From the NCBI RefSeq assembly GCF_016725325.1, contig NZ_CP068083.1, positions 1,054,001-1,118,000 of the forward strand: a stretch of DNA of 64,000 nt. Reading direction: 5' to 3'. Below are positions 52,362 through 61,835 of the stretch, piece by piece (position 1 is the stretch's first letter; the number at the start of each line of letters is the position of its first letter). The notes under the pieces were generated by a model. It was not told the DNA's origin, ran no database searches, and was given only the letters and a program-made list of their open reading frames with translations. This DNA comes from Sphingobacterium spiritivorum. Lineage in GTDB: Bacteria; Bacteroidota; Bacteroidia; Sphingobacteriales; Sphingobacteriaceae. The position numbers and the translations under genes were made by a program.

Positions 52362-52979
52362 ATGTTAAACTTGAAAATAACCAGTCTTCATAACGAACAT
52401 ACTTTATTAGTCGCTATTAGTAATGGGGACCACAAAAGCTTTGAAACCTTATTTCTGCACTATTATAAGCCTTTTGGCAATTATGTTTATAAACTGTTAG
52501 AGGATATTTCTCTGACCGAAGATGTATTACAGGAAGTATTTTTGAGAATATGGACAGATCGTGAAAATCTGCATACTATTACAAGTTTTAAAGATTATCT
52601 CTTTATAATCACCCGCAACAGAGTCTACAATCTGCTGAATGAGAAATCCAGAAAAAGTGTACTATTTGAATCTCTGGATGAAACAGCAACCTTTAAACAG
52701 ATTCCGCAAGAGGAAGAAGAACAGAAGGCTGATCTGGAACTTTACTATACGCTTCTTGAGCAGGAAATTAATAATCTTCCCCTCCAGCAACAGAAAATAT
52801 TCCGCCTGAGCAAACTGAAAAAAATGAAATATGAGGAGATCGCCAGGATGCTCGATATTTCGGTAGAAACGGTGCGTAAGCATATGTATCTGGCCAATCA
52901 GACCTTAAAAACAAAATTAAAAGGTAAAGAAGGAGGAGTCCTCCTCGTCATCCTGTCTGCGGTATATCAAAGATTTTAA
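52362..52979 (+). CDS. ECF RNA polymerase sigma factor (third locus)
   Basis: A 205-residue ECF sigma factor. Region 2 spans about residues 28-85 (ETLFLHYYKPFGNYVYKLL, SLTEDVLQEVFLRIWTDRENL, SFKDYLFIITRNRVYNLL) and region 4 about 140-190 (LPLQQQKIFRLSKLKKMKYE, then EIARMLDISVETVRKHMYLA). It differs clearly from the sigma factor of the first locus, so each SusCD unit has its own. A TACTTTCG box near 52296 is one base off the -7 consensus. FecR follows after 84 bp. Confidence 0.92.
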   Translation: MLNLKITSLHNEHTLLVAISNGDHKSFETLFLHYYKPFGNYVYKLLEDISLTEDVLQEVFLRIWTDRENLHTITSFKDYLFIITRNRVYNLLNEKSRKSVLFESLDETATFKQIPQEEEEQKADLELYYTLLEQEINNLPLQQQKIFRLSKLKKMKYEEIARMLDISVETVRKHMYLANQTLKTKLKGKEGGVLLVILSAVYQRF

Positions 52980-53063
52980 AAAAAATATTTTTTTTCATTA
53001 CCACTTTTTTAAGGTTATATGTCTTTATAGCATATAACCAGTTTTATCTTTTATTATAAACCA

Positions 53064-54239
53064 ATGACAGGCGATCAGATACAGGACTTATTTCGTAAGT
53101 ATTACGATAAAACAGCGTCAGAAAAAGAACGTCAGCAACTATTCTACTGGATTTCACAACAGAATAACAGAGAGAAAGCTGAAGAACTGTTGTTGTTACA
53201 TTACAATCAGGAATTTGAAGTTGCTGATAACAGTCTGTCTGAAATCGATCCGCATGCTCTCCTACAATATATACTTGCCACAAAGCCTGTTCCCGAACAC
53301 ACATCCGGAAAAATAAGATGGATCAAACCGTTGTCAATAGCAGCGAGTATACTGATTGTATTAGGGATCTATTTTTTCTATCAAAATCAAACGAAACAAC
53401 CTCTTATCACAGACACGACTACCTATGATATTCCAGCTGGTGGTAACAAGGCCATACTTACCTTATCCGATGGTAACAAAGTGATATTAGATTCTTTATC
53501 TGATGGGGCTGCTATTGAAGAGGGAAATATACGAATAACAAAATCCGATGATGGTCAGGTAACATACAGTGTCCGGTCAGCTGCGACATCCAGAAATACA
53601 TTTAATACCATTGAAACACCTGTAGGAGGATTTTATCAGATACAGTTGCCTGATGGTACCCGTGTCTGGCTGAATGCACTTTCATCCCTGAAATTCCCAA
53701 CCTCCTTTACTGCCGGCAGCAGAAAGGTACAACTTAAAGGAGAAGCTTATTTTGAAGTAGCGAAAGATAAATCCAAGCCCTTTATCGTAGATGTGAATGA
53801 TATGCAAGTCACTGTACTGGGTACGCACTTCAATATCAACTCCTATACACCTCAGTCGGCCATCTACACCACAGTATTAGAAGGTTCTGTGGCAGTAAGT
53901 AAGTCAGACCTTAAAAAAACTGTTCTTCCGGGACAACAATTGCAATATAACGGAGATAATATGATGCAACTTGAAAGCAATGTTGATCTGGATCAGATCA
54001 TGGCCTGGAAAGACGGATATTTCACTAAAAAATCAATTTCATTAAATGCACTGATGGCTGAAGTGGCCAGATGGTACGGTGTCAATGTCGTTTATTCTGA
54101 ACCGATCCAGGCTGAATTTGTAATGAAATTACCAAAAGATATCAGCTTAAAAGAACTTATAACAGTGCTGGAACTAACCGAGGAAGTAAAATTTGATTTA
54201 AACACTAAAACACTAAAAGTTATGAAGACAAAAAAATAA
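53064..54239 (+). CDS. FecR-family anti-sigma factor (third locus)
   Basis: A 391-residue single-pass regulator. Residues 1-85 form the cytosolic sigma-binding part, and the membrane helix is at about 92-108 (PLSIAASILIVLGIYFF). The periplasmic FecR domain has FYQIQLPDGTRVWLNALSSLKFP and VQLKGEAYFEVAKDKSKPF, and a C-terminal DUF4974-type domain has VARWYGVNVVYSEP. It should pass a signal from the STN domain of the downstream SusC to the sigma factor. The gap to susC holds a hairpin like that in the first locus. Confidence 0.92.
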   Translation: MTGDQIQDLFRKYYDKTASEKERQQLFYWISQQNNREKAEELLLLHYNQEFEVADNSLSEIDPHALLQYILATKPVPEHTSGKIRWIKPLSIAASILIVLGIYFFYQNQTKQPLITDTTTYDIPAGGNKAILTLSDGNKVILDSLSDGAAIEEGNIRITKSDDGQVTYSVRSAATSRNTFNTIETPVGGFYQIQLPDGTRVWLNALSSLKFPTSFTAGSRKVQLKGEAYFEVAKDKSKPFIVDVNDMQVTVLGTHFNINSYTPQSAIYTTVLEGSVAVSKSDLKKTVLPGQQLQYNGDNMMQLESNVDLDQIMAWKDGYFTKKSISLNALMAEVARWYGVNVVYSEPIQAEFVMKLPKDISLKELITVLELTEEVKFDLNTKTLKVMKTKK

Positions 54240-54255
54240 ACACACACATAGCTAT

Positions 54256-54287
54256 AAAAAAAACCGGTTTGTCCGCCAACAAACCGG
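54256..54287 (-). terminator. Antisense-facing hairpin between fecR and susC (third locus)
   Basis: Plus strand: A8 (54256-54263), then perfect arms CCGGTTTGT (54264-54272) and ACAAACCGG (54279-54287), loop CCGCCA. On the minus strand it is a hairpin followed by T8. It lies 60 nt before the susC start, nearly the same position as the hairpin of the first locus. Confidence 0.65.
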
Positions 54288-54347
54288 CAAAATAATTAGC
54301 TTTTCCATCGAGCGTAAACAAGATTTTAAACCTAATTCATCTAATTT

Positions 54348-57300
54348 ATGATTTTTTTCAATATTGAAAAAAGTAATATTTATTTATTTCAAAATAGTAT
54401 TAAAACTAAGGCCTTCCTGATTATGAAGTTATCCTTATTGTTATTATTGTCATTTATGACATTGAGTTTTAGTCGGGGCTATTCTCAAAACATCTCTTTG
54501 AACCTGAAGAATGTGAGGCTTGAAGATGCGTTTGAACGCATAGAAAAGCAGTCAGAATACACATTTGTCTATGAGAAAAATGCACTCAGGGATGCAAAAA
54601 AACTTAATATATTTTTAAACGGAAAGCCTGTGAAGGAAGCCCTTCAGATCCTTCTTAAAAACCAGCCTCTGGATTACAAGATTCATCAGAAATATATTAT
54701 CATCAGTCAGAAGAAAGACAAAACTCCGGAAGCTGAGGCGATAAAACCAAGTGTAACGATTCAGGCAAGACTATCAGGCGTTATCGTGGATTCACTAGGG
54801 CAGGCTATTTCCGGTGTTTCCATTCTTAATAATACAAATCAGAAACGTACATCTACAGATCAAAGCGGAGCATTTAATCTGGAAGGGAAACCAGGAGATG
54901 TATTGACGATCACCTACATCGGCTATCACACCCAACGTCATGAAGCGAAATCCGCTTCGGCTATACGAATAGTACTTATGGCTCAGGAACAGGAGATCGA
55001 AACGGTCGTTATTACTGCCTTAGGAATTAAGCGTTCCGAAAAGACATTGAGTTACCAGGTTCAGAAAGTCGGTAATGAAGACCTGACCACTGTAAAAAAC
55101 TCAAACTTTGTCAATTCTCTTGTCGGTAAGGTTGCAGGAGCACAGATCAACAGCAGCTCTGCAGGTCCCGGGGGAGCAGTAAAAGTAGTCATGAGAGGTA
55201 ACAAATCTATTTCACTCAACAATAATGTGCTGTATGTAATAGACGGAGTTCCCATGAATAATTTTATTTCTAGTGGCGGAGACGGACAAATGACAGCCCA
55301 ACCGGGAACAGAAAGTATTGCGGATATAAATCCGGACGATATCGAAAACATTTCTGTCATGACCGGCCCCTCTGCCGCTGCATTATATGGATTTGAAGGT
55401 GCTAACGGGGTTATACTGATTACGACTAAAAAAGGGTCCGCAGACAAAACCACACTTTCCCTGAGTCACAGTACCACTTTCTCAGATCCGTTGTTATTGC
55501 CCAAATTCCAAAATACCTATGGTAATGTAGCCGGATCCGTTATGAGCTGGGGAGAAGAAACACAGATGCGCTATGACCCATCAAATTTTTTCAATACCGG
55601 ATCAAATGTCAACAATGTAGTAGCACTATCTACCGGTAACGAAAAAAGCCAGAATTACTTTTCCGCAGGTGCAAATAATGCACATGGTATCATGCCTAAT
55701 AACAAATATAACAGATACAATTTTCTTTACCGGAATACCACCACTTTTCTTGATAATAAGCTGGTATTGGATGCAAGTGTCAACTATATCATCCAAAACA
55801 ACAGCAATATGGTAGCGCAGGGACAATATTTCAACCCTTTACCGGCACTATATCTGTTTCCAAGAAATGAAGACTTTTCAAATGTTCAGCTATTCGAACG
55901 CTTTGACCCCGTAACAGAGGTAAACAAACAATACTGGATCTATGGAGATCAGGGATTATCTATCCAGAATCCTTATTGGACGATGTACCGCATGAACAGA
56001 AATGCGGACCGCAAAAGATATATGCTGACCTCTTCCCTGAAGTACAACTTTTCCAACGACCTGAATATCACCGGTCGTGTCAATGTGGATAATATGAATC
56101 TGCAAAGTACAGATAACCGGTATGCCAGCACTTTGGGAGCACTTGCAGGTCCTAAAGGCAGACATAATCTGACCACGCGCGAAGAGAGACAGCTATATGC
56201 AGATCTGATTGCTACCTATACAAAGAATTTTGATCCTTTTAATATTAATATTAACGCCGGAGCATCCATTAAAGATAAACGAATGAATGCTTATACCATT
56301 GAAGGCGATCTGCAGCAGATCATAAACTATTTCAGCATAGAAAATATGAACAGAGCTGTAGGTACATTCAAGACGGATCAGGACGGACTCAAAAGACAGA
56401 CACAGTCTGTTTTTGCAAATGCAGAGATCGGATATAAAAACTTCCTATTCCTGACACTGACCGGAAGAAACGATTGGGATTCGGCATTAGCCTGGTCACA
56501 ATCTCCTGAACGTTCGTTTTTCTATCCGTCCGTGGGCCTTTCTACAGTCTTAAGTGAAGCATTCACTCTTCCGAACTGGTTTTCTTATCTTAAAGCCAGA
56601 GGTTCTTATACCAAAGTTGGTAATTCATACGACCCATATCTGACTACAGAGCAGTATATCTATGATGCGCAGACCAATACATATGCTCTTGCTAAGATCC
56701 GTCCCAATTTCTTCCTGAAACCCGAACTGACGACATCTTACGAATTTGGTCTGGACATGAAGTTTCTAAAAAACAGTCTATCCCTCAGTGCTACATATTA
56801 CAGTTCTGACACGGAAAACCAGACGCATACTATCCTCGAAAGCGGAACGGAATATACAGGCAGAATCATACAAACAGGAAATGTTCGTAATAGCGGTATT
56901 GAGTTATTACTGGGTTATCAGAATACCTGGGACAAATTTGCATGGAGCAGCAATCTGACCTTTTCCTTCAATAAAAATAAGATTGTAAGTCTCTACGGAG
57001 CAGATATATTAAGAGATAATCCTACACTGGAGAATTATGTAGACAAAGCGACATTAGGAAGTATCGGTTCGCCTGTAGTGCGTCTGCGTGAAGGCGGATC
57101 TATGGGAGATATCTATTCTACATCCGATTTCAAACGGGATAACAACGGTTACATTTACTTAAATCCTTCGACGCTTCTACCGTCCATGGAAACGTTGAAT
57201 ACCAACGATTACAGAAAATTAGGGTCCCTGTTACCGAAGTCCCATATGGGCTGGAAAAACTCCTTTACCTATAAGGATTTACGTTTGAATGTCGTACTCA

Positions 57301-57728
57301 GCGGTCGCTTCGGTGGATTAGTAGTCTCCAATACACAAGCTATTCTGGACAGATATGGTGTATCGGAATATAGCGCCAACTTACGCCGTCAGGGCAATAT
57401 TAATATACTTGGACATGAGGTGTCGGCACAAGATTACATGAATGTGGTAGCTGAAGGAACAGGTAAGTCTGATCTGTATGTTTATAAAGCCGACAATGTG
57501 AGATTACAGGAATTAAGCATAGAATATACCATCAATAAAAGGTTCCTGGGAAATATAGCAAATGCGACTATCGGAATCGTTGGTAATAATCTGGCATTGC
57601 TCTATAATAGAGCTCCGTTTGATCCGGAATCCGTGCCATCAGCATCGAGCACCTATTATACCGGAGTTGATTTCTTTATGCAACCCAGCCTAAGAAATAT
57701 AGGCTTTAACCTTAAGCTACAATTCTAA
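54348..57728 (+). CDS. SusC/RagA TonB-dependent transporter with STN domain (third locus)
   Basis: A 1126-residue outer-membrane transporter. It has a long N-region, a signal peptide ending near RGYSQ, an STN domain (about 48-120; LKNVRLEDAFERIEKQSEYTF), a carboxypeptidase-like domain (about 143-205; GQAISGVSILNN), a TonB box ETVVITALG near 222, a plug with TGPSAAALYGFEGANGVILI, and a barrel ending in IGFNLKLQF. An alternative start at 54423 (MKLSLLLLL) would remove 25 residues; long N-regions are common in STN-type SusC proteins, so I keep the first ATG. The STN domain fits the upstream sigma/FecR pair. Confidence 0.94.
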   Translation: MIFFNIEKSNIYLFQNSIKTKAFLIMKLSLLLLLSFMTLSFSRGYSQNISLNLKNVRLEDAFERIEKQSEYTFVYEKNALRDAKKLNIFLNGKPVKEALQILLKNQPLDYKIHQKYIIISQKKDKTPEAEAIKPSVTIQARLSGVIVDSLGQAISGVSILNNTNQKRTSTDQSGAFNLEGKPGDVLTITYIGYHTQRHEAKSASAIRIVLMAQEQEIETVVITALGIKRSEKTLSYQVQKVGNEDLTTVKNSNFVNSLVGKVAGAQINSSSAGPGGAVKVVMRGNKSISLNNNVLYVIDGVPMNNFISSGGDGQMTAQPGTESIADINPDDIENISVMTGPSAAALYGFEGANGVILITTKKGSADKTTLSLSHSTTFSDPLLLPKFQNTYGNVAGSVMSWGEETQMRYDPSNFFNTGSNVNNVVALSTGNEKSQNYFSAGANNAHGIMPNNKYNRYNFLYRNTTTFLDNKLVLDASVNYIIQNNSNMVAQGQYFNPLPALYLFPRNEDFSNVQLFERFDPVTEVNKQYWIYGDQGLSIQNPYWTMYRMNRNADRKRYMLTSSLKYNFSNDLNITGRVNVDNMNLQSTDNRYASTLGALAGPKGRHNLTTREERQLYADLIATYTKNFDPFNININAGASIKDKRMNAYTIEGDLQQIINYFSIENMNRAVGTFKTDQDGLKRQTQSVFANAEIGYKNFLFLTLTGRNDWDSALAWSQSPERSFFYPSVGLSTVLSEAFTLPNWFSYLKARGSYTKVGNSYDPYLTTEQYIYDAQTNTYALAKIRPNFFLKPELTTSYEFGLDMKFLKNSLSLSATYYSSDTENQTHTILESGTEYTGRIIQTGNVRNSGIELLLGYQNTWDKFAWSSNLTFSFNKNKIVSLYGADILRDNPTLENYVDKATLGSIGSPVVRLREGGSMGDIYSTSDFKRDNNGYIYLNPSTLLPSMETLNTNDYRKLGSLLPKSHMGWKNSFTYKDLRLNVVLSGRFGGLVVSNTQAILDRYGVSEYSANLRRQGNINILGHEVSAQDYMNVVAEGTGKSDLYVYKADNVRLQELSIEYTINKRFLGNIANATIGIVGNNLALLYNRAPFDPESVPSASSTYYTGVDFFMQPSLRNIGFNLKLQF

Positions 57729-57739
57729 TTCAAAAAATT

Positions 57740-59326
57740 ATGAAAAAACTAACATTTCAATATATATATAGTATAGGTATAGTAGCGGTTATAATCTTTG
57801 CTTCCTCCTGTACGAAAAATTTTGAGAGTCTCAATACGCATCCTACAAATCCGACGGAACAGGATCTGACGAATTCAGAAAAACTGGGAACGTTATTTCC
57901 TTCACTTATTGCCACCATGCACTATGCGCAGGAAAATAAGAGTCAGCATATAGAGCAGATGGTCGGAGGTCAGTACGGAGGGTACTTTGCCACGACAAAT
58001 AACTGGCAGGGAACAAATTTCGGAACCTTTAATCCGGCACTGGATTGGGTTGAAGTCCCGTTTAAAGACATTATGGTTGACTTCAATTCCAACTATATCA
58101 AGATTAAAAAAGTAACAGAAAGTAAAGGCTATATCTATGCCTGGGCAAGTATCATCCGTGTGGCAGCCATGTTGCGTGTAGTAGATATGTATGGCCCTAT
58201 CCCCTATTCCAAAATCGGAGAATCCAACGATGATAATGTGGCTTTTGACGATGTAAAAACTATTTATCATCTGATGTTTGATGAGTTGAACAGCAGCATC
58301 ACTACGTTAAACAATTTTGTTCAGGAGACGAATAATTCGAAGGATAATCCTATGGCCACTTACGATGTCATTTACAGGGGAGATTTCTCAAAATGGATCA
58401 GATTTGCCAATTCCTTAAAAATGCGCATGGCTATGCGGATATCTTCTGTGGATACAGATTACGCAAAAGGTATGTTCCTGCAGGCTATGCAAGCCGGAGC
58501 TATAGAAGCAAATGCGGATAATGCCTGGATTCCGACAGATGATAATCCCTATTTCAAAGCATCTGCAAACTGGGGTGATCTCGCCATCAATGCCGTATTA
58601 TCTTCCTATATGAATGGTTTTGAAGATCCCAGAAGGCCAAAATATATGACAACAATATCCAATGGTCAATACAGAGGCGTCAGAACAGGTATCCAGAATA
58701 TCAATAAGACAACCTATAGCAATGCTTCTAATTTCTCAAAGCCTGCCTTTGCTGCAAATACACCTATTTTAGTTTTTTGTGCGTCGGAGATTGCTTTTCT
58801 GAAATCTGAAGCGGCACTCAAAGGATGGATCGCTGGCGGAGATGCGCAGGCTAAAAGTTTTTATGAGAGCGGCATCCAGACTTCTATGAGCCAGCATGCT
58901 GTCGTAATTGGCACTTATCTGGCAGGCAAAACTGTGCCTCAGGCCTATACAAATCCTTTTCTGAGTGCTTCCAACATTTCTGTTCCTAATCGTATCACTG
59001 TAAACTGGGATGATGTCACAGGTACACAGAATTCCAAACTGGAAAAAATTATTACGCAAAAGTGGCTGGCTAATTTTCCATATGGTATGGAAGCCTGGGC
59101 AGATCACAGACGCACCGGATTTCCACAGTTTTTCCCGGCAGTAAACAACCTCAGCTCCAGCAGTTTTATAGGCAACGTTGTTAATACATCCGGACGTCTG
59201 GCAAGACGTCTGCCTTATCCACAGGCACAATACAGAAGCAACGGGGCAAATGTTACGCAGGCCATATCGCTGTTAGGCGGCGATGATGTAGCTTCTACAG
59301 ATTTATGGTGGGCAAAGAAAAACTAA
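57740..59326 (+). CDS. SusD-like surface lipoprotein (third locus)
   Basis: A 528-residue lipoprotein (Cys24 in IFASSC) of the SusD-like group often annotated SusD/RagB-like_2. It opens with NFESLNTHPTNPTEQD and has the helical TPR-like region with YAWASIIRVAAMLRVVDMYGPIPYSKI (about 132-158). DEP- or NDNxF-type loop sequences are followed by the C-terminal WLANFPYGMEAWADHRRTGFP. It is 11 bp after susC and 12 bp before the GH18 gene, so it should be the glycan-capture lid of the same complex. Confidence 0.92.
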   Translation: MKKLTFQYIYSIGIVAVIIFASSCTKNFESLNTHPTNPTEQDLTNSEKLGTLFPSLIATMHYAQENKSQHIEQMVGGQYGGYFATTNNWQGTNFGTFNPALDWVEVPFKDIMVDFNSNYIKIKKVTESKGYIYAWASIIRVAAMLRVVDMYGPIPYSKIGESNDDNVAFDDVKTIYHLMFDELNSSITTLNNFVQETNNSKDNPMATYDVIYRGDFSKWIRFANSLKMRMAMRISSVDTDYAKGMFLQAMQAGAIEANADNAWIPTDDNPYFKASANWGDLAINAVLSSYMNGFEDPRRPKYMTTISNGQYRGVRTGIQNINKTTYSNASNFSKPAFAANTPILVFCASEIAFLKSEAALKGWIAGGDAQAKSFYESGIQTSMSQHAVVIGTYLAGKTVPQAYTNPFLSASNISVPNRITVNWDDVTGTQNSKLEKIITQKWLANFPYGMEAWADHRRTGFPQFFPAVNNLSSSSFIGNVVNTSGRLARRLPYPQAQYRSNGANVTQAISLLGGDDVASTDLWWAKKN

Positions 59327-59338
59327 ACTCTATTCTTT

Positions 59339-60472
59339 ATGAACAACATTATGAAAAATATACACATTATACTGATAACGACACTATATGTCCTGACCTT
59401 CCAATCCTGTAAAGAATGGACGGAGGTCGAATCAATTAATAATAATTCAACAGATCTGAATGCGACAGTCAAGACGGACGAATATTATGCTGCGCTTCGG
59501 GAATGGAAAAAAACTCCAGGATTGCCGCAAACTTTTGTCTGGTTTGATAACTGGACAGGTGTAGCACCTACAGGAGAAAATAGTCTGCGGGGATTACCAG
59601 ACTCCATTACAATTGCATCCAACTGGGGAGGACATCCCAAGTTTGATCTGAGTCCGGAGCGAAAAGCTGACATGGAGTATGTACAAAAAGTGAAAGGTAC
59701 AAAAGTAGTTGTTACTCTGTTTTCTGCAAAAATTGGTGATGATATGCCTGCTGAGGAGGTGTACAATATCGGCAACAGTTCGGATGAAGCAGTTGTAAGA
59801 CCTGCCATACGAAAATATGGTGAAGCTATTTATGATGCCGTAATAAGAGCGGGGTATGATGGATTTGACTGGGATTATGAACCTCAGGGCGGAGGTATAG
59901 GGGGAAGTTATCTGTGGACTAACCGGGTACAGCGACGTATTTTTGTAGAAGAACTCGGATATTGGTTTGGACCAGGATCTCAGCGCACTGAACGTGATGG
60001 CAGAAAACCTGCTAAACCCGGACTGCTACTTATAATTGATGGAGAAGTAGGCATAAGAGGAAGAATGGATAAAGACTGGGAATCTCAATATTTTGATTAT
60101 TATGTATTGCAGGCATATGGATCGACTACTGCAGCGAATCAGACATCCAGAGTAAAAGGGGTGATCGACGATATGAGTGCACATATAGCTGCCGGAAGAA
60201 TAACTGCGGATGAAGTAGTGAGAAGGACACTTCTTACTGAAAATTTTGAGTCCTACGCCAATACCGGAGGAGGTTTTCTGTCGATGTCTCAATTTATATA
60301 TACAGCTGACGGTCTTAATCAACAAATTGGTGGCTGTGGTTTATACCGTTCAGGTTTTGATTATATGCCAAAAGGTAAGGGAGATTATGACGGATCTCCG
60401 GAGTATTACTTCCTGAGACAGGGTATTACCAATCTGTACAGGGTATTCAATGAGCGAAAAGCCGCAAAATAA
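59339..60472 (+). CDS. GH18 lipoprotein, endo-beta-N-acetylglucosaminidase type
   Basis: A 377-residue surface-type lipoprotein (Cys24 in TFQSC) with a GH18 TIM barrel. The catalytic motif DxxDxDxE is DGFDWDYE at residues 174-181, with Glu181 as acid/base and Asp179 for substrate-assisted catalysis. The surrounding architecture (PQTFVWFDNWTGVAPTGENSL near the N-terminus, DYYVLQAYGS late) resembles EndoF/EndoH-like endo-beta-N-acetylglucosaminidases rather than chitinases. These cut between the two core GlcNAc residues of N-glycans. It sits in a SusCD locus with a DUF1735-LamG lipoprotein, as in known Bacteroides N-glycan loci. Substrate class is inferred. Confidence 0.85.
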   Translation: MNNIMKNIHIILITTLYVLTFQSCKEWTEVESINNNSTDLNATVKTDEYYAALREWKKTPGLPQTFVWFDNWTGVAPTGENSLRGLPDSITIASNWGGHPKFDLSPERKADMEYVQKVKGTKVVVTLFSAKIGDDMPAEEVYNIGNSSDEAVVRPAIRKYGEAIYDAVIRAGYDGFDWDYEPQGGGIGGSYLWTNRVQRRIFVEELGYWFGPGSQRTERDGRKPAKPGLLLIIDGEVGIRGRMDKDWESQYFDYYVLQAYGSTTAANQTSRVKGVIDDMSAHIAAGRITADEVVRRTLLTENFESYANTGGGFLSMSQFIYTADGLNQQIGGCGLYRSGFDYMPKGKGDYDGSPEYYFLRQGITNLYRVFNERKAAK

Positions 60473-60494
60473 AATCTAACCTAAATACATAAAA

Positions 60495-61628
60495 ATGAAA
60501 ACCTTAAAATATATCATATTAAGCTTTAGCTGTCTGATTCTGTCCTGTAAAAATGCAGAATATCAGATTATAGATAACAGTATCTATATCAGCAGTGCTG
60601 CTAACAGTTCCGAAAAAGCAGAGACTATTACCATGAATAATGGTGCAGATATTAACATACTTGTGCGTCTTGCAAAAAAAGTTGCTGAAGATGTCGAAGT
60701 AGAATTAAAACTTACTCCTTCTATGTTAGACAATTACAACAAAGAGACCAGCTCTGAATATTTGCCTGTGCCTAACTTTTCCTTACCGGCAAATGCAAAA
60801 GTGGTAATTCCTGCGGGAGAAATAAGTGCTATTTACACTATACGGGTGGAAGACTTTGAAACAAATGGCAACAGATATGCATTGGGAGTGGAATTAGGAA
60901 ATGTATTGAAAGGCAATATTGCAAACTCTAATTCACAATCGCGCTTTATATACCTGCTGGCGAAACCATTACGCGTATCTGTACCCGAAATGTCCGGAGG
61001 AGCCACTCAGGTCAATGCATTGCCGGCAGACAAATGGAACATCAGTACCAGCCAGTGGAGTCTGGAATGCTGGACTAAAATGTCTGCCTACAGCATTAAT
61101 AACCAGGCCATATTCAATACCGGAAGTAGTGATCATGAGATTTACATCCGATTCGGAGACGCCAACAGACCATACAATTATCTGCAGATCAAAACACTGG
61201 GCGGACAGATTCAGACCGCATCAAATCTGGAAGCGAATAAATGGTACCACTGGGCATTTGTATACGATGGCAACACCTTGACTATATACCGTGATGGCGA
61301 GCTTGATGTCAAGTTTCAGCCCCCCGCACCTAATGGCGGAAGTGTAAGATTTGATGCCTTACAAATGATTGCGAGTGGCAGTACCTACTTCAGGGACAGA
61401 TGCCAGATGGGTCAGGTCCGGTTATGGAAAAAAGCGATTACGCAGACTCAGATCAAAAACAACATGTATTTTGCTATTAATGCCAAAAATCCGGACTTAA
61501 TTGGTTATTGGCCTATGGATGAAGGAACGGGTAATACTTTTAAAGACATTACAGGAAACGGTCATGATGCTGTGGCAGGAGCAGGAATACTAAGAAGCTG
61601 GATATCGAATGTAGATTTTAAAAATTAA
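60495..61628 (+). CDS. DUF1735-LamG surface lipoprotein
   Basis: A 377-residue lipoprotein (Cys18 in LILSC). The N-terminal domain (about 25-150) is of the DUF1735/BT_3987-N type, an Ig-like fold (VRLAKKVAEDVEVELKLTPSML, VPNFSLPANAKVVIPAGE). The C-terminal domain (about 170-370) is a LamG/concanavalin-like jelly roll (SQWSLECWTKMSAYSINNQAIF, NKWYHWAFVYDGNTLTIYRDG, NPDLIGYWPMDEGTGNTF), a likely glycan-binding module. It is the last gene of the GH18 locus, 22 bp after the enzyme gene, and ends before a strong terminator. It probably holds glycoprotein or released glycan at the cell surface. Confidence 0.82.
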   Translation: MKTLKYIILSFSCLILSCKNAEYQIIDNSIYISSAANSSEKAETITMNNGADINILVRLAKKVAEDVEVELKLTPSMLDNYNKETSSEYLPVPNFSLPANAKVVIPAGEISAIYTIRVEDFETNGNRYALGVELGNVLKGNIANSNSQSRFIYLLAKPLRVSVPEMSGGATQVNALPADKWNISTSQWSLECWTKMSAYSINNQAIFNTGSSDHEIYIRFGDANRPYNYLQIKTLGGQIQTASNLEANKWYHWAFVYDGNTLTIYRDGELDVKFQPPAPNGGSVRFDALQMIASGSTYFRDRCQMGQVRLWKKAITQTQIKNNMYFAINAKNPDLIGYWPMDEGTGNTFKDITGNGHDAVAGAGILRSWISNVDFKN

Positions 61629-61710
61629 ATACTGTTTTGGATTCATGAGTAGTATATAGTATCAAAATGCAGAGAATCTACTAAAAGATTCACCTGCATT
61701 CTGATAATCC

Positions 61711-61742
61711 GGGCGCTTTTAATAAAGCGCCCTTTTATTTTC
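61711..61742 (+). terminator. Terminator of the GH18 SusCD operon
   Basis: Arms GGGCGCTTT (61711-61719) and AAAGCGCCC (61724-61732), 4-nt loop, then TTTTATTTT. Confidence 0.88.
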
Positions 61743-61753
61743 AGGGATAATTC

Positions 61754-61791
61754 CATAAAAAAATCTCTGTCAGTTTGACTGACAGAGATTT
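61754..61791 (-). terminator. Terminator of the GT5-like gene
   Basis: Perfect 14-nt arms AAATCTCTGTCAGT (61761-61774) and ACTGACAGAGATTT (61778-61791). On the minus strand it is followed by a T-rich tract at 61763-61757; it lies 45 nt after the stop of the minus-strand gene. Confidence 0.85.
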
Positions 61792-61835
61792 ATATTATAC
61801 GTTTAAAAGTGATTAAACCGGATATTAATCCTGAT

